A DNA stretch of 64,000 bases from Paraburkholderia sp. PGU19 (GTDB lineage Bacteria; Pseudomonadota; Gammaproteobacteria; Burkholderiales; Burkholderiaceae). Numbering within the stretch: position 1 is the first letter of the stretch; every line of letters begins with the position of its first letter. The notes below the pieces were generated by a model. That model saw only the letters and a program-made list of their open reading frames with translations, was not told the origin of the DNA and made no database searches. Where the stretch lies: NCBI RefSeq assembly GCF_013426915.1, contig NZ_AP023180.1, forward strand, positions 682,001 through 746,000. The letters run 5' to 3'. Positions 36,662-45,129 of the stretch are shown here, piece after piece. Made by a program: the position numbers and the translations under genes.

Positions 36662-37552
36662 ATGGCGCGCGTAGTTGTGGTGGGCAGCATCAACATGGAT
36701 ATGGTGGTCGTCACCAACACGTTTCCCCGTCTGGGCGAGACGCTGTTCGGCACGGGCTTTTCGACGAGTCCTGGCGGCAAAGGCGCGAATCAGGCCGTCG
36801 CGGCGGCGCGCCTTGGCGCGCAGGTGACGATGGTTGGCCGGGTAGGCGCGGACGCCTTCGGTGAAGACATGAAGGCAACGCTCGTACGCGAAGGCGTGGA
36901 CGTGCGCTACGTCACCACCGCGCGCCAGGCGACGGGTATCGCCTCGATCACGCTGACGGGCGGCGATAACGCGATCGTCGTCGTGCCGGGCGCCAACTCT
37001 GAGCTATTGCCCGAAGATATCGACCGCGCCGCCGATGCATTCGTGCAGGCCGACGTCGTGCTGGCCCAACTCGAGGTGCCGTACGGGACGGTCCTGCACG
37101 CGGCACGCCGCGCCCGCGAACTCAACAAGCCGTTCTTTCTGAATCCGGCTCCCGCCGTCGCGCTCAGCGACGAACTCCTGGATCTCGTCACGCTGCTGAC
37201 GCCCAACCAGCATGAACTCGCGACTGCCTTGCAAACGAGTGAAGCGCAGTGGGCCGACGAACTCGCGCGGCGTCCCGGCCAGATCGCGATGACACGTGGC
37301 AAGGATGGCGTGTGCTACGCAGACTCGGATGGCAAACTCGTGCACCAATCCGGCTTCGCGGTGAATGCGGTCGACACGACGGGCGCCGGCGACACGTTCA
37401 ACGGCGCCCTCGCGGCCTTCTGGCGTCTCGGGATCGCCGAGGCAGTACGCCGCGCCAATGCAGCGGCAGCGCTCTCTGTCACGCGCGCAGGCGCGCAAGG
37501 CGGCATGCCGACGCTCGCCGAACTGGACACATTTCTCGAAGCTCAATCATGA
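36662..37552 (+). CDS. rbsK: Ribokinase
   Basis: A 296-residue PfkB-family kinase phosphorylating D-ribose to ribose-5-phosphate. The N-terminal GSINMDMVV, PGGKGANQAVAAARLG and C-terminal AVDTTGAGDTFNGALAA (anion hole with catalytic Asp) signatures are complete. GAAAGGAAT precedes the ATG. First gene of the ribose operon; its stop overlaps rbsD by 4 bp. The E. coli operon has rbsK last, so the order here differs. Confidence 0.95.
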   Translation: MARVVVVGSINMDMVVVTNTFPRLGETLFGTGFSTSPGGKGANQAVAAARLGAQVTMVGRVGADAFGEDMKATLVREGVDVRYVTTARQATGIASITLTGGDNAIVVVPGANSELLPEDIDRAADAFVQADVVLAQLEVPYGTVLHAARRARELNKPFFLNPAPAVALSDELLDLVTLLTPNQHELATALQTSEAQWADELARRPGQIAMTRGKDGVCYADSDGKLVHQSGFAVNAVDTTGAGDTFNGALAAFWRLGIAEAVRRANAAAALSVTRAGAQGGMPTLAELDTFLEAQS

Positions 37553-37947
37553 AAAAGCTTGGACATCTGAATCGCGACATCGCGCGCGTGCTGGCATCGA
37601 TGGGCCACACCGACAGCCTCGTGATCGCCGACTGCGGCCTGCCGATTCCCGAAGGCGTGGAGTGTATCGACGTATCGCTTGCCCTCAACGTGCCGGGCTT
37701 TTTCGATGTGCTCGACAGTGTGCTCGCCGATTTCAAGGTCGAACGCGCGGTGTTTGCGAGCGAGAGCGCCGAACACAACGCCGCTGTCGTCGAGCGCATT
37801 GCACAGATGACGGCCAGCGAGATCGAAGTCGAACAGGTGCCGCACGAGGCGTTCAAGCAGCGCTCGCGCGAGGCGAAAGCCATCATCCGCACGGGCGAGT
37901 GCAGTCCTTACGCGAATGTGATTTTGCATTCCGGCGTCATCTTCTGA
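37549..37947 (+). CDS. rbsD: D-ribose pyranase
   Basis: A 132-residue RbsD-family protein interconverting pyranose and furanose ribose. MKKLGHLNRDIARVLASMGHTDSLVIADCGLPIP with the catalytic-site His 20 region and the C-terminal TGECSPYANVILHSGVIF are typical. The ATG at 37549 overlaps the rbsK stop as ATGA. Length fits the E. coli enzyme (139). Confidence 0.95.
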   Translation: MKKLGHLNRDIARVLASMGHTDSLVIADCGLPIPEGVECIDVSLALNVPGFFDVLDSVLADFKVERAVFASESAEHNAAVVERIAQMTASEIEVEQVPHEAFKQRSREAKAIIRTGECSPYANVILHSGVIF

Positions 37948-37957
37948 GAGGCACACC

Positions 37958-39463
37958 ATGGAAGTGTTGATGCAGGGCATCGGCAAGGCCTTCGGACCGG
38001 TACGCGTGCTCGAGGGCGTCGATTTTCACATCAGTGCAGGCGAAATCCACGCGCTGATGGGTGAAAACGGCGCCGGCAAATCGACGCTAATGAAGATTCT
38101 GTGCGGGGTCTATCAAGCCGACGCAGGCAAGATCCTGATCGACGGCCGCGCCGCGCAGATTCGCAACACGGTCGAGGCCGAACATGCCGGCATCGCGATC
38201 ATCCACCAGGAACTGAACCTCATCCCGCAACTGACGGTGATGGAGAACCTCTTTCTGGGCCGCGAACCGAGCCGGTTCGGGATCGTCGACAACGCGAAGA
38301 TGCGCTGCGAGGCACGCAAGTGGCTCGACATGGTTGGCGCGCGCGACATCGACCCGCAGACGGAAGCGGGGCAACTTTCCATCGGCCGCCAGCAACTCGT
38401 CGAAATCGCAAAGGCGCTTTCACTGGATGCGCGCGTCGTCGTGATGGATGAGCCGACGGCCGCGCTCACCAATCGCGAGATCGACACGCTGTTCGAGATC
38501 ATGCTGTCGCTGAAGGCGCGCGGCGTTGCAATCGTCTATGTCTCGCACCGGATGGAAGAGATCTTCCGGATCTGCGACAAGATCAGCGTCCTGCGCGATG
38601 GTCACTTCGTCGGCGAACGCGCGATCAGGGACACGAGTTTCGATGAGATCGTCAGGCTGATGGTGGGGCGCGAACTCGGCGAGCGTTTCCCGAAGCGGCA
38701 GCACAAGCCGGGCGCGGTCCGCTTGCAGGTCAAAGGTCTCGCGGATCACGGCAACATCTCGGGCGTTTCGTTCGATGTACGTGCGGGCGAAGTGCTCGGC
38801 ATCGCCGGACTGATGGGGGCGGGGCGCAGCGAAATTCTCAGAACGCTGTTCGGCGCCAACCGGAAAACGGCGGGAACGGTCACGCTGGATGGCAAGCCGC
38901 TCAACGTTCGCGATGCATCCGGCGCCATTGCGGCGGGCATCGGCTTCGTCACGGAAGATCGCAAAGGGCAGGGGCTCGTGCTGGGTATGTCCGTGCGGGA
39001 GAACGCGACGCTTGTTCATCTCGACAGCTATGCAAGGCTCGGATTCGTCGACAGCAAGGCCGAGCGCCAGGCGGTCGATGGTTTGATCGAGCAGTTGCGC
39101 GTGCGCACGCGGGACGCGGAGCTGGACGTGAAGTCGCTGTCGGGCGGCAATCAGCAGAAGGTGGTCTTCGCCAAGTGGCTTGCGCGACCGCCCAAGGTAC
39201 TGTTGCTGGACGAGCCGACGCGCGGCGTCGACGTGGGCGGCAAGGCCGAAATCTACACGATCATCAATCAGCTGGCGGAGCGGGGCGTCGCAATCGTCAT
39301 GGTGTCGTCGGAGCTTCCCGAGGTGCTCGCGATGAGCGACCGGATTCTCGTCATGCATCAGGGCCGCCAGAGCGGCCTGTTCGATGCAGAGGGCGCGACG
39401 CAGGAACTCATCATGACGGCAGCGGCGGGCGGCAACGCGACGCCTGTTTCGGTTGCTGCATAG
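37958..39463 (+). CDS. rbsA: Ribose ABC importer ATPase
   Basis: A 501-residue tandem ABC ATPase. First cassette: Walker A GENGAGKST, signature LSIGRQQLVEIAK, Walker B VVMDEPTAAL. Second: GLMGAGRSE, LSGGNQQKVVFAKWL, LLLDEPTRGVDVG. The degenerate second Walker A (R for K) is usual in carbohydrate uptake 2 ATPases. GAGAGG precedes the ATG; it is 10 bp after rbsD. Confidence 0.95.
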   Translation: MEVLMQGIGKAFGPVRVLEGVDFHISAGEIHALMGENGAGKSTLMKILCGVYQADAGKILIDGRAAQIRNTVEAEHAGIAIIHQELNLIPQLTVMENLFLGREPSRFGIVDNAKMRCEARKWLDMVGARDIDPQTEAGQLSIGRQQLVEIAKALSLDARVVVMDEPTAALTNREIDTLFEIMLSLKARGVAIVYVSHRMEEIFRICDKISVLRDGHFVGERAIRDTSFDEIVRLMVGRELGERFPKRQHKPGAVRLQVKGLADHGNISGVSFDVRAGEVLGIAGLMGAGRSEILRTLFGANRKTAGTVTLDGKPLNVRDASGAIAAGIGFVTEDRKGQGLVLGMSVRENATLVHLDSYARLGFVDSKAERQAVDGLIEQLRVRTRDAELDVKSLSGGNQQKVVFAKWLARPPKVLLLDEPTRGVDVGGKAEIYTIINQLAERGVAIVMVSSELPEVLAMSDRILVMHQGRQSGLFDAEGATQELIMTAAAGGNATPVSVAA

Positions 39464-39530
39464 ACACCTCACAACCTGATCCACGACGGCCGCGCGATTG
39501 GCAGCGCGCCGTGCATCCCAATTGAATGGT

Positions 39531-39547
39531 CCTGTCGCAGCGACAGG
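39531..39547 (+). promoter_or_regulatory. Hairpin upstream of rbsC
   Basis: CCTGTCG-CAG-CGACAGG, 7-bp perfect stem with AAAA after it, in the 103-bp gap between rbsA and rbsC. It could be an mRNA processing or stability stem, or attenuate readthrough. Confidence 0.5.
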
Positions 39548-39566
39548 AAAACACGCGAGACACATC

Positions 39567-40523
39567 ATGGCGCAACTGAGTATCACACCGACCAACCGCG
39601 CGACGCTGCAGAAGCTTGGGCCGTTCATTGCCCTGCTTGTCATTGCGGTGGGACTCTCTATCGTCAGTCACAATTTTCTGACCGTCGACAATCTGCTGAA
39701 CGTGATGCGTCAGGCGTCGATCAATGCGCTGATCGCGTTCGGCATGACGCTGGTGATTCTGCTGGGCGGCATCGACCTCTCTGCGGGCTCGGTGCTGGCG
39801 CTGTCTTCCGTCATCATCGCGAGTCTTCTGACGTCGGGTATGCCGGCCGGTCTTGCGACGCTCGCCGGACTTGTTGCAGGCGGCCTGATGGGACTCGTGA
39901 ACGGGCTCGTGATCAGCAAAGGCAAAGTCGCGCCGTTTATCGCGACGCTTGGGTCGATGACGGTACTTCGCGGACTGGCATTGGTCCTGTCGAACGGAAG
40001 TCCGCTCAGCAGCTTCAACAGTGACTTCTTTTCGCTGCTCGGCGGCGGCTACATCGCCCGCCTCGTGCCGATTCCCGTCGTGCTCATGCTCGTTATGTTC
40101 GCGATCTTCTGGGTGCTGCTGCGTAAGACCGTGTTCGGCCGCCACATCTATGCGACGGGCGGCAACGCTGAATCGGCAAAGCTCTCGGGCGTGAAGGTCG
40201 ATCGCATTCAGCTCTATGTGTACACGATCTCAGGCGTCATGGCGGCGCTCGCGGGCGTCGTGCTGACCTCGCGTCTGAACTCCGCGCAGCCGACGGCAGG
40301 CACCGGCTATGAACTCGACGCCATCGCCGCCGTCGTGCTCGGTGGAACGAGTCTGACGGGCGGACGCGGCTGGATTTTCGGCACGCTCGTTGGCGCATTG
40401 CTGATCGGCGTTCTGAACAACGGCCTGAATCTGCTCGATGTGTCGTCTTTCTATCAGCAGGTCATCAAGGGCGGCGTGATCCTGCTCGCCGTGCTGATCG
40501 ATCGTGGCAACAAGAAGGCGTGA
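39567..40523 (+). CDS. rbsC: Ribose ABC importer permease
   Basis: A 318-residue inner-membrane permease with about eight to ten helices. LIAFGMTLVILLGGIDLSAGSVLALSSVI and the TGGNAESAKLSGVKVDRIQLYVYTISGVMAALAGV EAA-like loop are characteristic. The ATG at 39567 has GCGAGA upstream; an in-frame start at 39498 would be in the intergenic hairpin region. Length matches E. coli RbsC (321). Confidence 0.94.
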   Translation: MAQLSITPTNRATLQKLGPFIALLVIAVGLSIVSHNFLTVDNLLNVMRQASINALIAFGMTLVILLGGIDLSAGSVLALSSVIIASLLTSGMPAGLATLAGLVAGGLMGLVNGLVISKGKVAPFIATLGSMTVLRGLALVLSNGSPLSSFNSDFFSLLGGGYIARLVPIPVVLMLVMFAIFWVLLRKTVFGRHIYATGGNAESAKLSGVKVDRIQLYVYTISGVMAALAGVVLTSRLNSAQPTAGTGYELDAIAAVVLGGTSLTGGRGWIFGTLVGALLIGVLNNGLNLLDVSSFYQQVIKGGVILLAVLIDRGNKKA

Positions 40524-40541
40524 CCCAGAGGCGTGACCCAT
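40516..40541 (+). repeat. 13-bp tandem duplication at the rbsC stop codon
   Basis: AGGCGTGACCCAG at 40516-40528 is followed by AGGCGTGACCCAT at 40529-40541, differing only in the last base. It includes the rbsC stop codon TGA. Probably a replication slip without coding effect. Confidence 0.75.
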
Positions 40542-40644
40542 GTTGACGAGGGAAGGGCGTAGTCCCTTGCCACAGCGCTTTATGCATTACCGACTGCTGG
40601 ACAGCAAAACCCAGTTTCACCACACAAGGAAGAAGAGGAAGACA

Positions 40645-41613
40645 ATGCAGAAACCCGTTTCGCCGCGATTCTCGAAGCTTTTCGCCGCGCTGTGCGCAAG
40701 CACGCTGATGGCTGGTCTGGTTGCGTGCTCGAAGGAGGGGCCGGCGACGTCGGCGGACGCGGGAGCCAGTGCAGCATCGGCGCCCGCTGCAAACGGCGCG
40801 ATCACGGTCGGGCTGTCGATTTCGACGCTGAACAATCCGTTTTTCGTCTCGCTGCGTAAGGGGGCCGAAGACGAAGCGGCAAAAGACGGCGTGACGCTGA
40901 TCACCGTCGATGCGCAGAACGATCCCGCGAAACAGCAGGCGAGCGTTGAAGACCTGATCGAAAAGAAAGTCAGCGTCATCCTGATCAACCCGACCGATTC
41001 GTCGGCCGTGGCGAACGTCGTCAAGGAAGCGACCAGCAAGGGCATCAAGGTCATCTCGCTCGACCGGAGCGTGAACGGCGCGGATGTCAGCTCGCACATC
41101 GCGTCGGACAACAAGGCCGGCGGCAAGATGGCGGCCGAGTTCCTCGCGGACAAGCTGGGCGGCAAGGGTAATATCGTCGAGCTTCAGGGCATTCCTGGCT
41201 CGTCGGCGGCCAATGAGCGTGGCGCGGGCTTCGACGACGAAGTGACGGCGAAGGGCGGCGTGAAGATCGCGACGAAACAGCCTGCCGACTTCGACCGTGC
41301 GAAGGGTCTCTCGGTGATGGAGAACATCATCCAGGGCAACAAGGACATTCAGGGCGTGTTCGCACAGAACGACGAGATGGCGCTGGGCGCAGTGAAGGCG
41401 TTGCAGGCGGCGGGTCTGAAGAACGTGGCGGTGGTTGGCTTCGATGCGACCAGCGACGCCATCACGGCAGTCAAGGGCGGCCAGATGTCGGCGACGGTGC
41501 AGCAGCAGCCGGAGCTGATTGGCCAATACGGTGTGCAGACGGCGAAAAAGCTGGTCGATGGCCAGTCGGTCGACAAGTTCATCCCGGTGCCGCTGAACCT
41601 CTACAAGCAGTAA
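40645..41613 (+). CDS. rbsB: Ribose-binding protein (predicted lipoprotein)
   Basis: A 322-residue sugar-binding protein of the ribose type, with ITVGLSISTLNNPFFVSLRKGAE as the mature start and NDEMALGAVKALQAAGL and VVGFDATSDAI later. The N-terminus contains a lipobox (LVAC) followed by SKEGPATSADAG and an Ala/Ser-rich linker, so the protein is predicted to be tethered to the inner membrane rather than free. AAGAGGAAG precedes ATG 40645; an earlier start at 40540 would add unlikely sequence. About 120 bp separate it from rbsC. Confidence 0.93.
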   Translation: MQKPVSPRFSKLFAALCASTLMAGLVACSKEGPATSADAGASAASAPAANGAITVGLSISTLNNPFFVSLRKGAEDEAAKDGVTLITVDAQNDPAKQQASVEDLIEKKVSVILINPTDSSAVANVVKEATSKGIKVISLDRSVNGADVSSHIASDNKAGGKMAAEFLADKLGGKGNIVELQGIPGSSAANERGAGFDDEVTAKGGVKIATKQPADFDRAKGLSVMENIIQGNKDIQGVFAQNDEMALGAVKALQAAGLKNVAVVGFDATSDAITAVKGGQMSATVQQQPELIGQYGVQTAKKLVDGQSVDKFIPVPLNLYKQ

Positions 41614-41791
41614 GTTCTCATCTGTCCCTTCCCGTAGTACCATCAGGCGCCAGGACTCACGTCGCTGCGCGCCTGCCTCTGCCTCCGATCGAGATTGGGC
41701 GGCGAATCCCCGACGAAGTTATATCGTACGCACGCACCGCTCATCCAGGCGGTGCGCTCGCGCTTGACTCATTGACCTGCAGGAAGCCCGC

Positions 41792-42808
41792 GTGACTCAG
41801 TTCGAGCGTCTGACCATCGACGACATTGCCCGCCTCGCGAAGGTTTCCCGTACTACCGCCAGCATGGTGCTCAACGGCTATGCCGAGCGCTACCGGATAT
41901 CTGCGGCGACCGTCGAACGTGTATTGCAGGTCGCAAAGGACCATCACTTCACGCCTTCGCAGTCGGCGCGGGCGTTGCGCACCCGTCGCAGCAATACGAT
42001 CGGTCTGGTGATTCCCGACTTGACCAACTCTGCGCACGCGGCGCTGGCACAGGCGATGGAATGGCAGTGTCGCGAACGCTATCAATATCAGCTCGTTCTT
42101 GTCACCAGCGATGAAAACCCGGTACGCGAGACGGAGGGGATCGCGCATCTCGTGTCTCATCAGGTCGATGGTCTGATCGTGGTGCCGTGCACGGGGGATG
42201 CGAAGCGCTATGAGAAATGGATGAAGCGTCTGCCGCTCGTGTTTGCCGATCGTCGCGTCGAGTCGAGCAGTATTCCGTACGTCGTCACCGATGCGGTTGA
42301 AACGGTAGCAACGCTGGTGGGCGAGAGCATTGCGAGTGGCGCGCGTGAGGTCGTCTATCTCGGCGGTCAACCGGAGTTGTCCGCAAGCCGCGATCGTCTG
42401 GCGGGATACCGGCAGGCGCTTCGCCAGCATGGTCTCGAAGAGCAACCGGACTGGGTGTTCGAGCGAGACTACCAGCGTGAATCGGGTTACGAGCTGATGA
42501 AGTCATGGTTCGCTGAACACCAGCGATATCCGCAAGCGCTGTTTGCAGGCTCGATTACGTTGCTCGAAGGCGTTCTGCAGTTTATGAACGATGCGCATCA
42601 ACTGGCGCAGGCGCCAGGCCAACTGATGACGTTCGATGACCATAAGCTGCTCGACTGTTTGCCTTTCAAGATCGACGCGATTATCCAGGACAGCGCGCAA
42701 CTGGCTGAGCACAGTCTGCGTTGCGTGTTTTCTTTGCTTGAGGGTGACGGCGCGCCGGACTCGCGGCTGGTGCCGGCGCGGATTCGATATCGTAGGTCGG
42801 GTGGATGA
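41792..42808 (+). CDS. LacI-family regulator, Cra/FruR-like
   Basis: A 338-residue regulator with the LacI helix-turn-helix LTIDDIARLAKVSRTTASMVLNG at residues 7-29 and the hinge SARALRTRRSNTIGLVIPDLTN. Across its length it follows Cra/FruR more closely than RbsR: YRISAATVERVLQVAKDHHFTP, the LPLVFADR and VVYLGGQPELSASRDRLAGYR blocks. It probably represses the adjacent ribose operon, but its effector might be a sugar phosphate as in Cra. GTG start at 41792 with CAGGAAG upstream. It is separated from rbsB by 178 bp. Confidence 0.87.
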   Translation: MTQFERLTIDDIARLAKVSRTTASMVLNGYAERYRISAATVERVLQVAKDHHFTPSQSARALRTRRSNTIGLVIPDLTNSAHAALAQAMEWQCRERYQYQLVLVTSDENPVRETEGIAHLVSHQVDGLIVVPCTGDAKRYEKWMKRLPLVFADRRVESSSIPYVVTDAVETVATLVGESIASGAREVVYLGGQPELSASRDRLAGYRQALRQHGLEEQPDWVFERDYQRESGYELMKSWFAEHQRYPQALFAGSITLLEGVLQFMNDAHQLAQAPGQLMTFDDHKLLDCLPFKIDAIIQDSAQLAEHSLRCVFSLLEGDGAPDSRLVPARIRYRRSGG

Positions 42809-42842
42809 GCTGCTGCCGCGTGGGGTTTGTTAGTGTGCCGTT

Positions 42843-42864
42843 TGGGGCTGTCAGGCCCTATTTT
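42843..42864 (+). terminator. Weak terminator after the LacI gene
   Basis: Short stem GGGC-TGTCAG-GCCC with an extra GU pair, followed by TATTTTT, then an AT-rich stretch (to about 42910) that is unusual for this genome. Confidence 0.5.
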
Positions 42865-42945
42865 TCAAAATTCGATTTTTTTTAGATTGATAATTTATCT
42901 TATGTAAAATCACAAAAGCGGCCTGAAGACTGCCGCAGCCCGCTT

Positions 42946-43209
42946 TCAATTCACGCGTCCTTCAGCCGCCATTAAGGCCCGAGGCGCATTGCACGACCCG
43001 TCGAAACATTTCTGCAGCCAGTCGTTCGCCCAGTCGGTCGCATATCGAATAGCATCCTGGCGAAGATCGAATCCCGCCAGATCACCGCTCACATGGATGA
43101 ACGATTCGCCGTCCGGCAGCGGCCCAGTGATCATGGCGTGAGCCATGTATTCGCCATCGGCGCGACGCGGCGTGGGGTCTATTCGGAACACTGCGGGATC
43201 GAAATGCAT
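42946..43209 (-). CDS. Small hypothetical protein
   Basis: An 87-residue protein. Middle residues ITGPLPDGESFIHVSGDLAGFDLRQDAIRYATDWANDWLQK suggest a beta-hairpin then helix, a layout shared with several small Burkholderia proteins of unknown function. GGGAGC precedes the ATG at 43209. No motif for catalysis is visible. Two Cys near the C-terminus. Function unknown. Confidence 0.65.
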   Translation of the reverse strand: MHFDPAVFRIDPTPRRADGEYMAHAMITGPLPDGESFIHVSGDLAGFDLRQDAIRYATDWANDWLQKCFDGSCNAPRALMAAEGRVN

Positions 43210-43403
43210 ACGACGCTCCCATCGCGCGCTGCGCGAATATAAAGTTCACTTTTAGTGAAGTCGTACCGTGCGTGTCGTGGATGCAGCCGAACAGACAACG
43301 CTACGCAGCGACGGTCAATCGAAGCACGCCACGTTCACCATCGCACGCGATCACTTCCGGTGACGCGCGATGAAACCATCGAACATAGCGGACCATCGGA
43401 TTC

Positions 43404-43694
43404 TCACACTTCGGCATCCCAGATGGTTCGACCCGACGGACACGCATCAATGAGATGTTCGGCATAAGCCGTCGACGCCCTTCTCGCATCGCCGATATTT
43501 TCAAAGCCGCGTTCGACCTTGAGTTGAAAAACGCGGCTGCGCCCTTCCACTTCCTTCTGACCTGGTTCGTTGATCCGGACAGCGGCATCGAAGCCCTGAT
43601 CGTAGCTGTGACCCGTTCCCGACATCGTGCGTTGACGCGGATAAACGAGCAGACGAACTTCAAGCCCCCTGTATAGATATGCAGCGGCTTCCAT
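43404..43694 (-). CDS. Small hypothetical protein
   Basis: A 96-residue protein (MEAAAYLYRGLEVRLLVYPRQ) with a possible beta-beta-alpha plan ending in the helix DARRASTAYAEHLIDAC. It may be a distant relative of the 42946-43209 protein: both end in a strand-then-helix block (VSGDLAGFDLRQDAIRYATDWA here versus LKVERGFENIGDARRASTAYA). AGAGGTGTCTC ahead of the ATG at 43694 is a fair ribosome binding site. An in-frame upstream start at 43778 is less likely. Function unknown. Confidence 0.58.
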   Translation of the reverse strand: MEAAAYLYRGLEVRLLVYPRQRTMSGTGHSYDQGFDAAVRINEPGQKEVEGRSRVFQLKVERGFENIGDARRASTAYAEHLIDACPSGRTIWDAEV

Positions 43695-43828
43695 GAGACA
43701 CCTCTGTTGCCGCGATGTGCGGCGAAGATTATGCAGGTGGGACGAGCGCGGACCAAACGGCCGCGTCATGATCGGCACACACGCGGCTGTCGGGCGACAG
43801 CGTTGCGGTGCATTCAGGCGGGCGATAT

Positions 43829-43852
43829 AACCGAAATGAGAACCGAAATGAG
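43829..43852 (+). repeat. Perfect 12-bp tandem duplication
   Basis: AACCGAAATGAG repeated twice directly, upstream of the RsbR-like gene. The surrounding 43.7-44.07 kb holds no supported gene. Confidence 0.8.
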
Positions 43853-44072
43853 CGCGAGGTGCGAGGACTCAGTCCATCGTACGCGCATTAGTGCATTTGT
43901 ACAGTGAAACTTTGCTTTCCGAACTGCTTGAAACGGGCGCATCCGCTAGCGGCCGACGCCCGCCGGAATGCGCAGCGCAAGGACCACCCATGGAGTACCA
44001 TGGCGCGGCAACTCATCAATCCGTCAGCTCATCGGACGCCACTCACGCTGGTCCTTCACGCATCAGGCTCAG

Positions 44073-44936
44073 ATGAACAACTTCACCGGCAAGACGCTGG
44101 CGGGCTTCCTGAACGGACGGGAATTGCTCGATAACTGGTTGGACCAGCATCTTTCAGTTTCGTTGAGGCGAGGCCTCACGACAGAAGCCGAGATGCGCAG
44201 TCAGTTCGCCAGCTTCATGGAAGTATTTCTCGACACGCTAAGATCGAGCGACACGCTTGACGCAAACCGTCCCGAGTGGGCGCCCGTGCGTGCGCGGCTG
44301 GGCGAGATATCGGAGCAGCGCACGAGGCAAGGCTTCACGCCCGTCGAAACCGCGGCGTTCGTGTTTTCGCTGAAGCATCCGCTCTATACGCAATTATGCG
44401 TGGCGTTCGGCGATGACATGGGTGCGCTTGCGGACGCCAACTGGTCCATCAATCTGCTGCTGGATGCACTGGGCCTCTACACGACAGAAGTCTTCCAGCG
44501 CAGCCGTGAAGCAACCATTGCCCGGCAACGCGAAGAACTGCTCGAACTGTCGACTCCCGTCGTCGAACTGTGGGAAGGTATCCTCGCGCTGCCGCTCGTC
44601 GGCACGCTCGATTCGGCGCGCACCCAGGTCGTGATGGAAAGCCTGCTGCAGAGAATCGTCGAAACAGGCGCCGCCGTCGCCATCATCGACATCACGGGTG
44701 TGCCGACCGTCGATACGCTCGTTGCGCAACATCTGATGAAAACGGTGGCGGCCGCGCGATTGATGGGAACGGACTGCATCATCAGCGGTATTCGCCCGCA
44801 GATTGCGCTGACAGTTGTGCATCTGGGCGTCGATCTGTGCGGCATCACGACCCGCGCATCGCTTTCCGATGCATTCATCGTCGCGCTGCGCATCGCGCAG
44901 GCGGCAAGCCCGGGCATCAAGGCGCACAACGCTTAA
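44073..44936 (+). CDS. RsbR-like STAS-domain stress protein
   Basis: A 287-residue protein. The N-terminal half (residues about 5-150) matches the RsbRD-type sensory domain (FLNGRELLDNWLDQHLSVSLRRG); the C-terminal half is an STAS domain (VVELWEGILALPLVGTLDSART) that keeps both phosphorylatable Thr positions of Bacillus RsbR: DITGVPTVDT and GIRPQIALT. In stressosomes RsbR works with RsbS and the kinase RsbT; neither is nearby. ATG 44073 is used; an upstream in-frame start at 43968 lies in poorly coding sequence. Downstream (193 bp) is a histidine kinase. Confidence 0.85.
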   Translation: MNNFTGKTLAGFLNGRELLDNWLDQHLSVSLRRGLTTEAEMRSQFASFMEVFLDTLRSSDTLDANRPEWAPVRARLGEISEQRTRQGFTPVETAAFVFSLKHPLYTQLCVAFGDDMGALADANWSINLLLDALGLYTTEVFQRSREATIARQREELLELSTPVVELWEGILALPLVGTLDSARTQVVMESLLQRIVETGAAVAIIDITGVPTVDTLVAQHLMKTVAAARLMGTDCIISGIRPQIALTVVHLGVDLCGITTRASLSDAFIVALRIAQAASPGIKAHNA

Positions 44937-45129
44937 CGGCGGCGTGACGCGCGACGACATCGAGAAGCCGCTTAACACTTCAACAACCTGCGCGCTCGTC
45001 CCCATTGCAAAACCTGTACAGGACTTTTTACCGATTCAAATCCGCTCGCGCAGAATGCAGATATTTTCTTTTCCACGTGGTAATTTGGCGGGGAATTCGT
45101 CACAGACATTCTGGTCCGCGAGACGGTAG

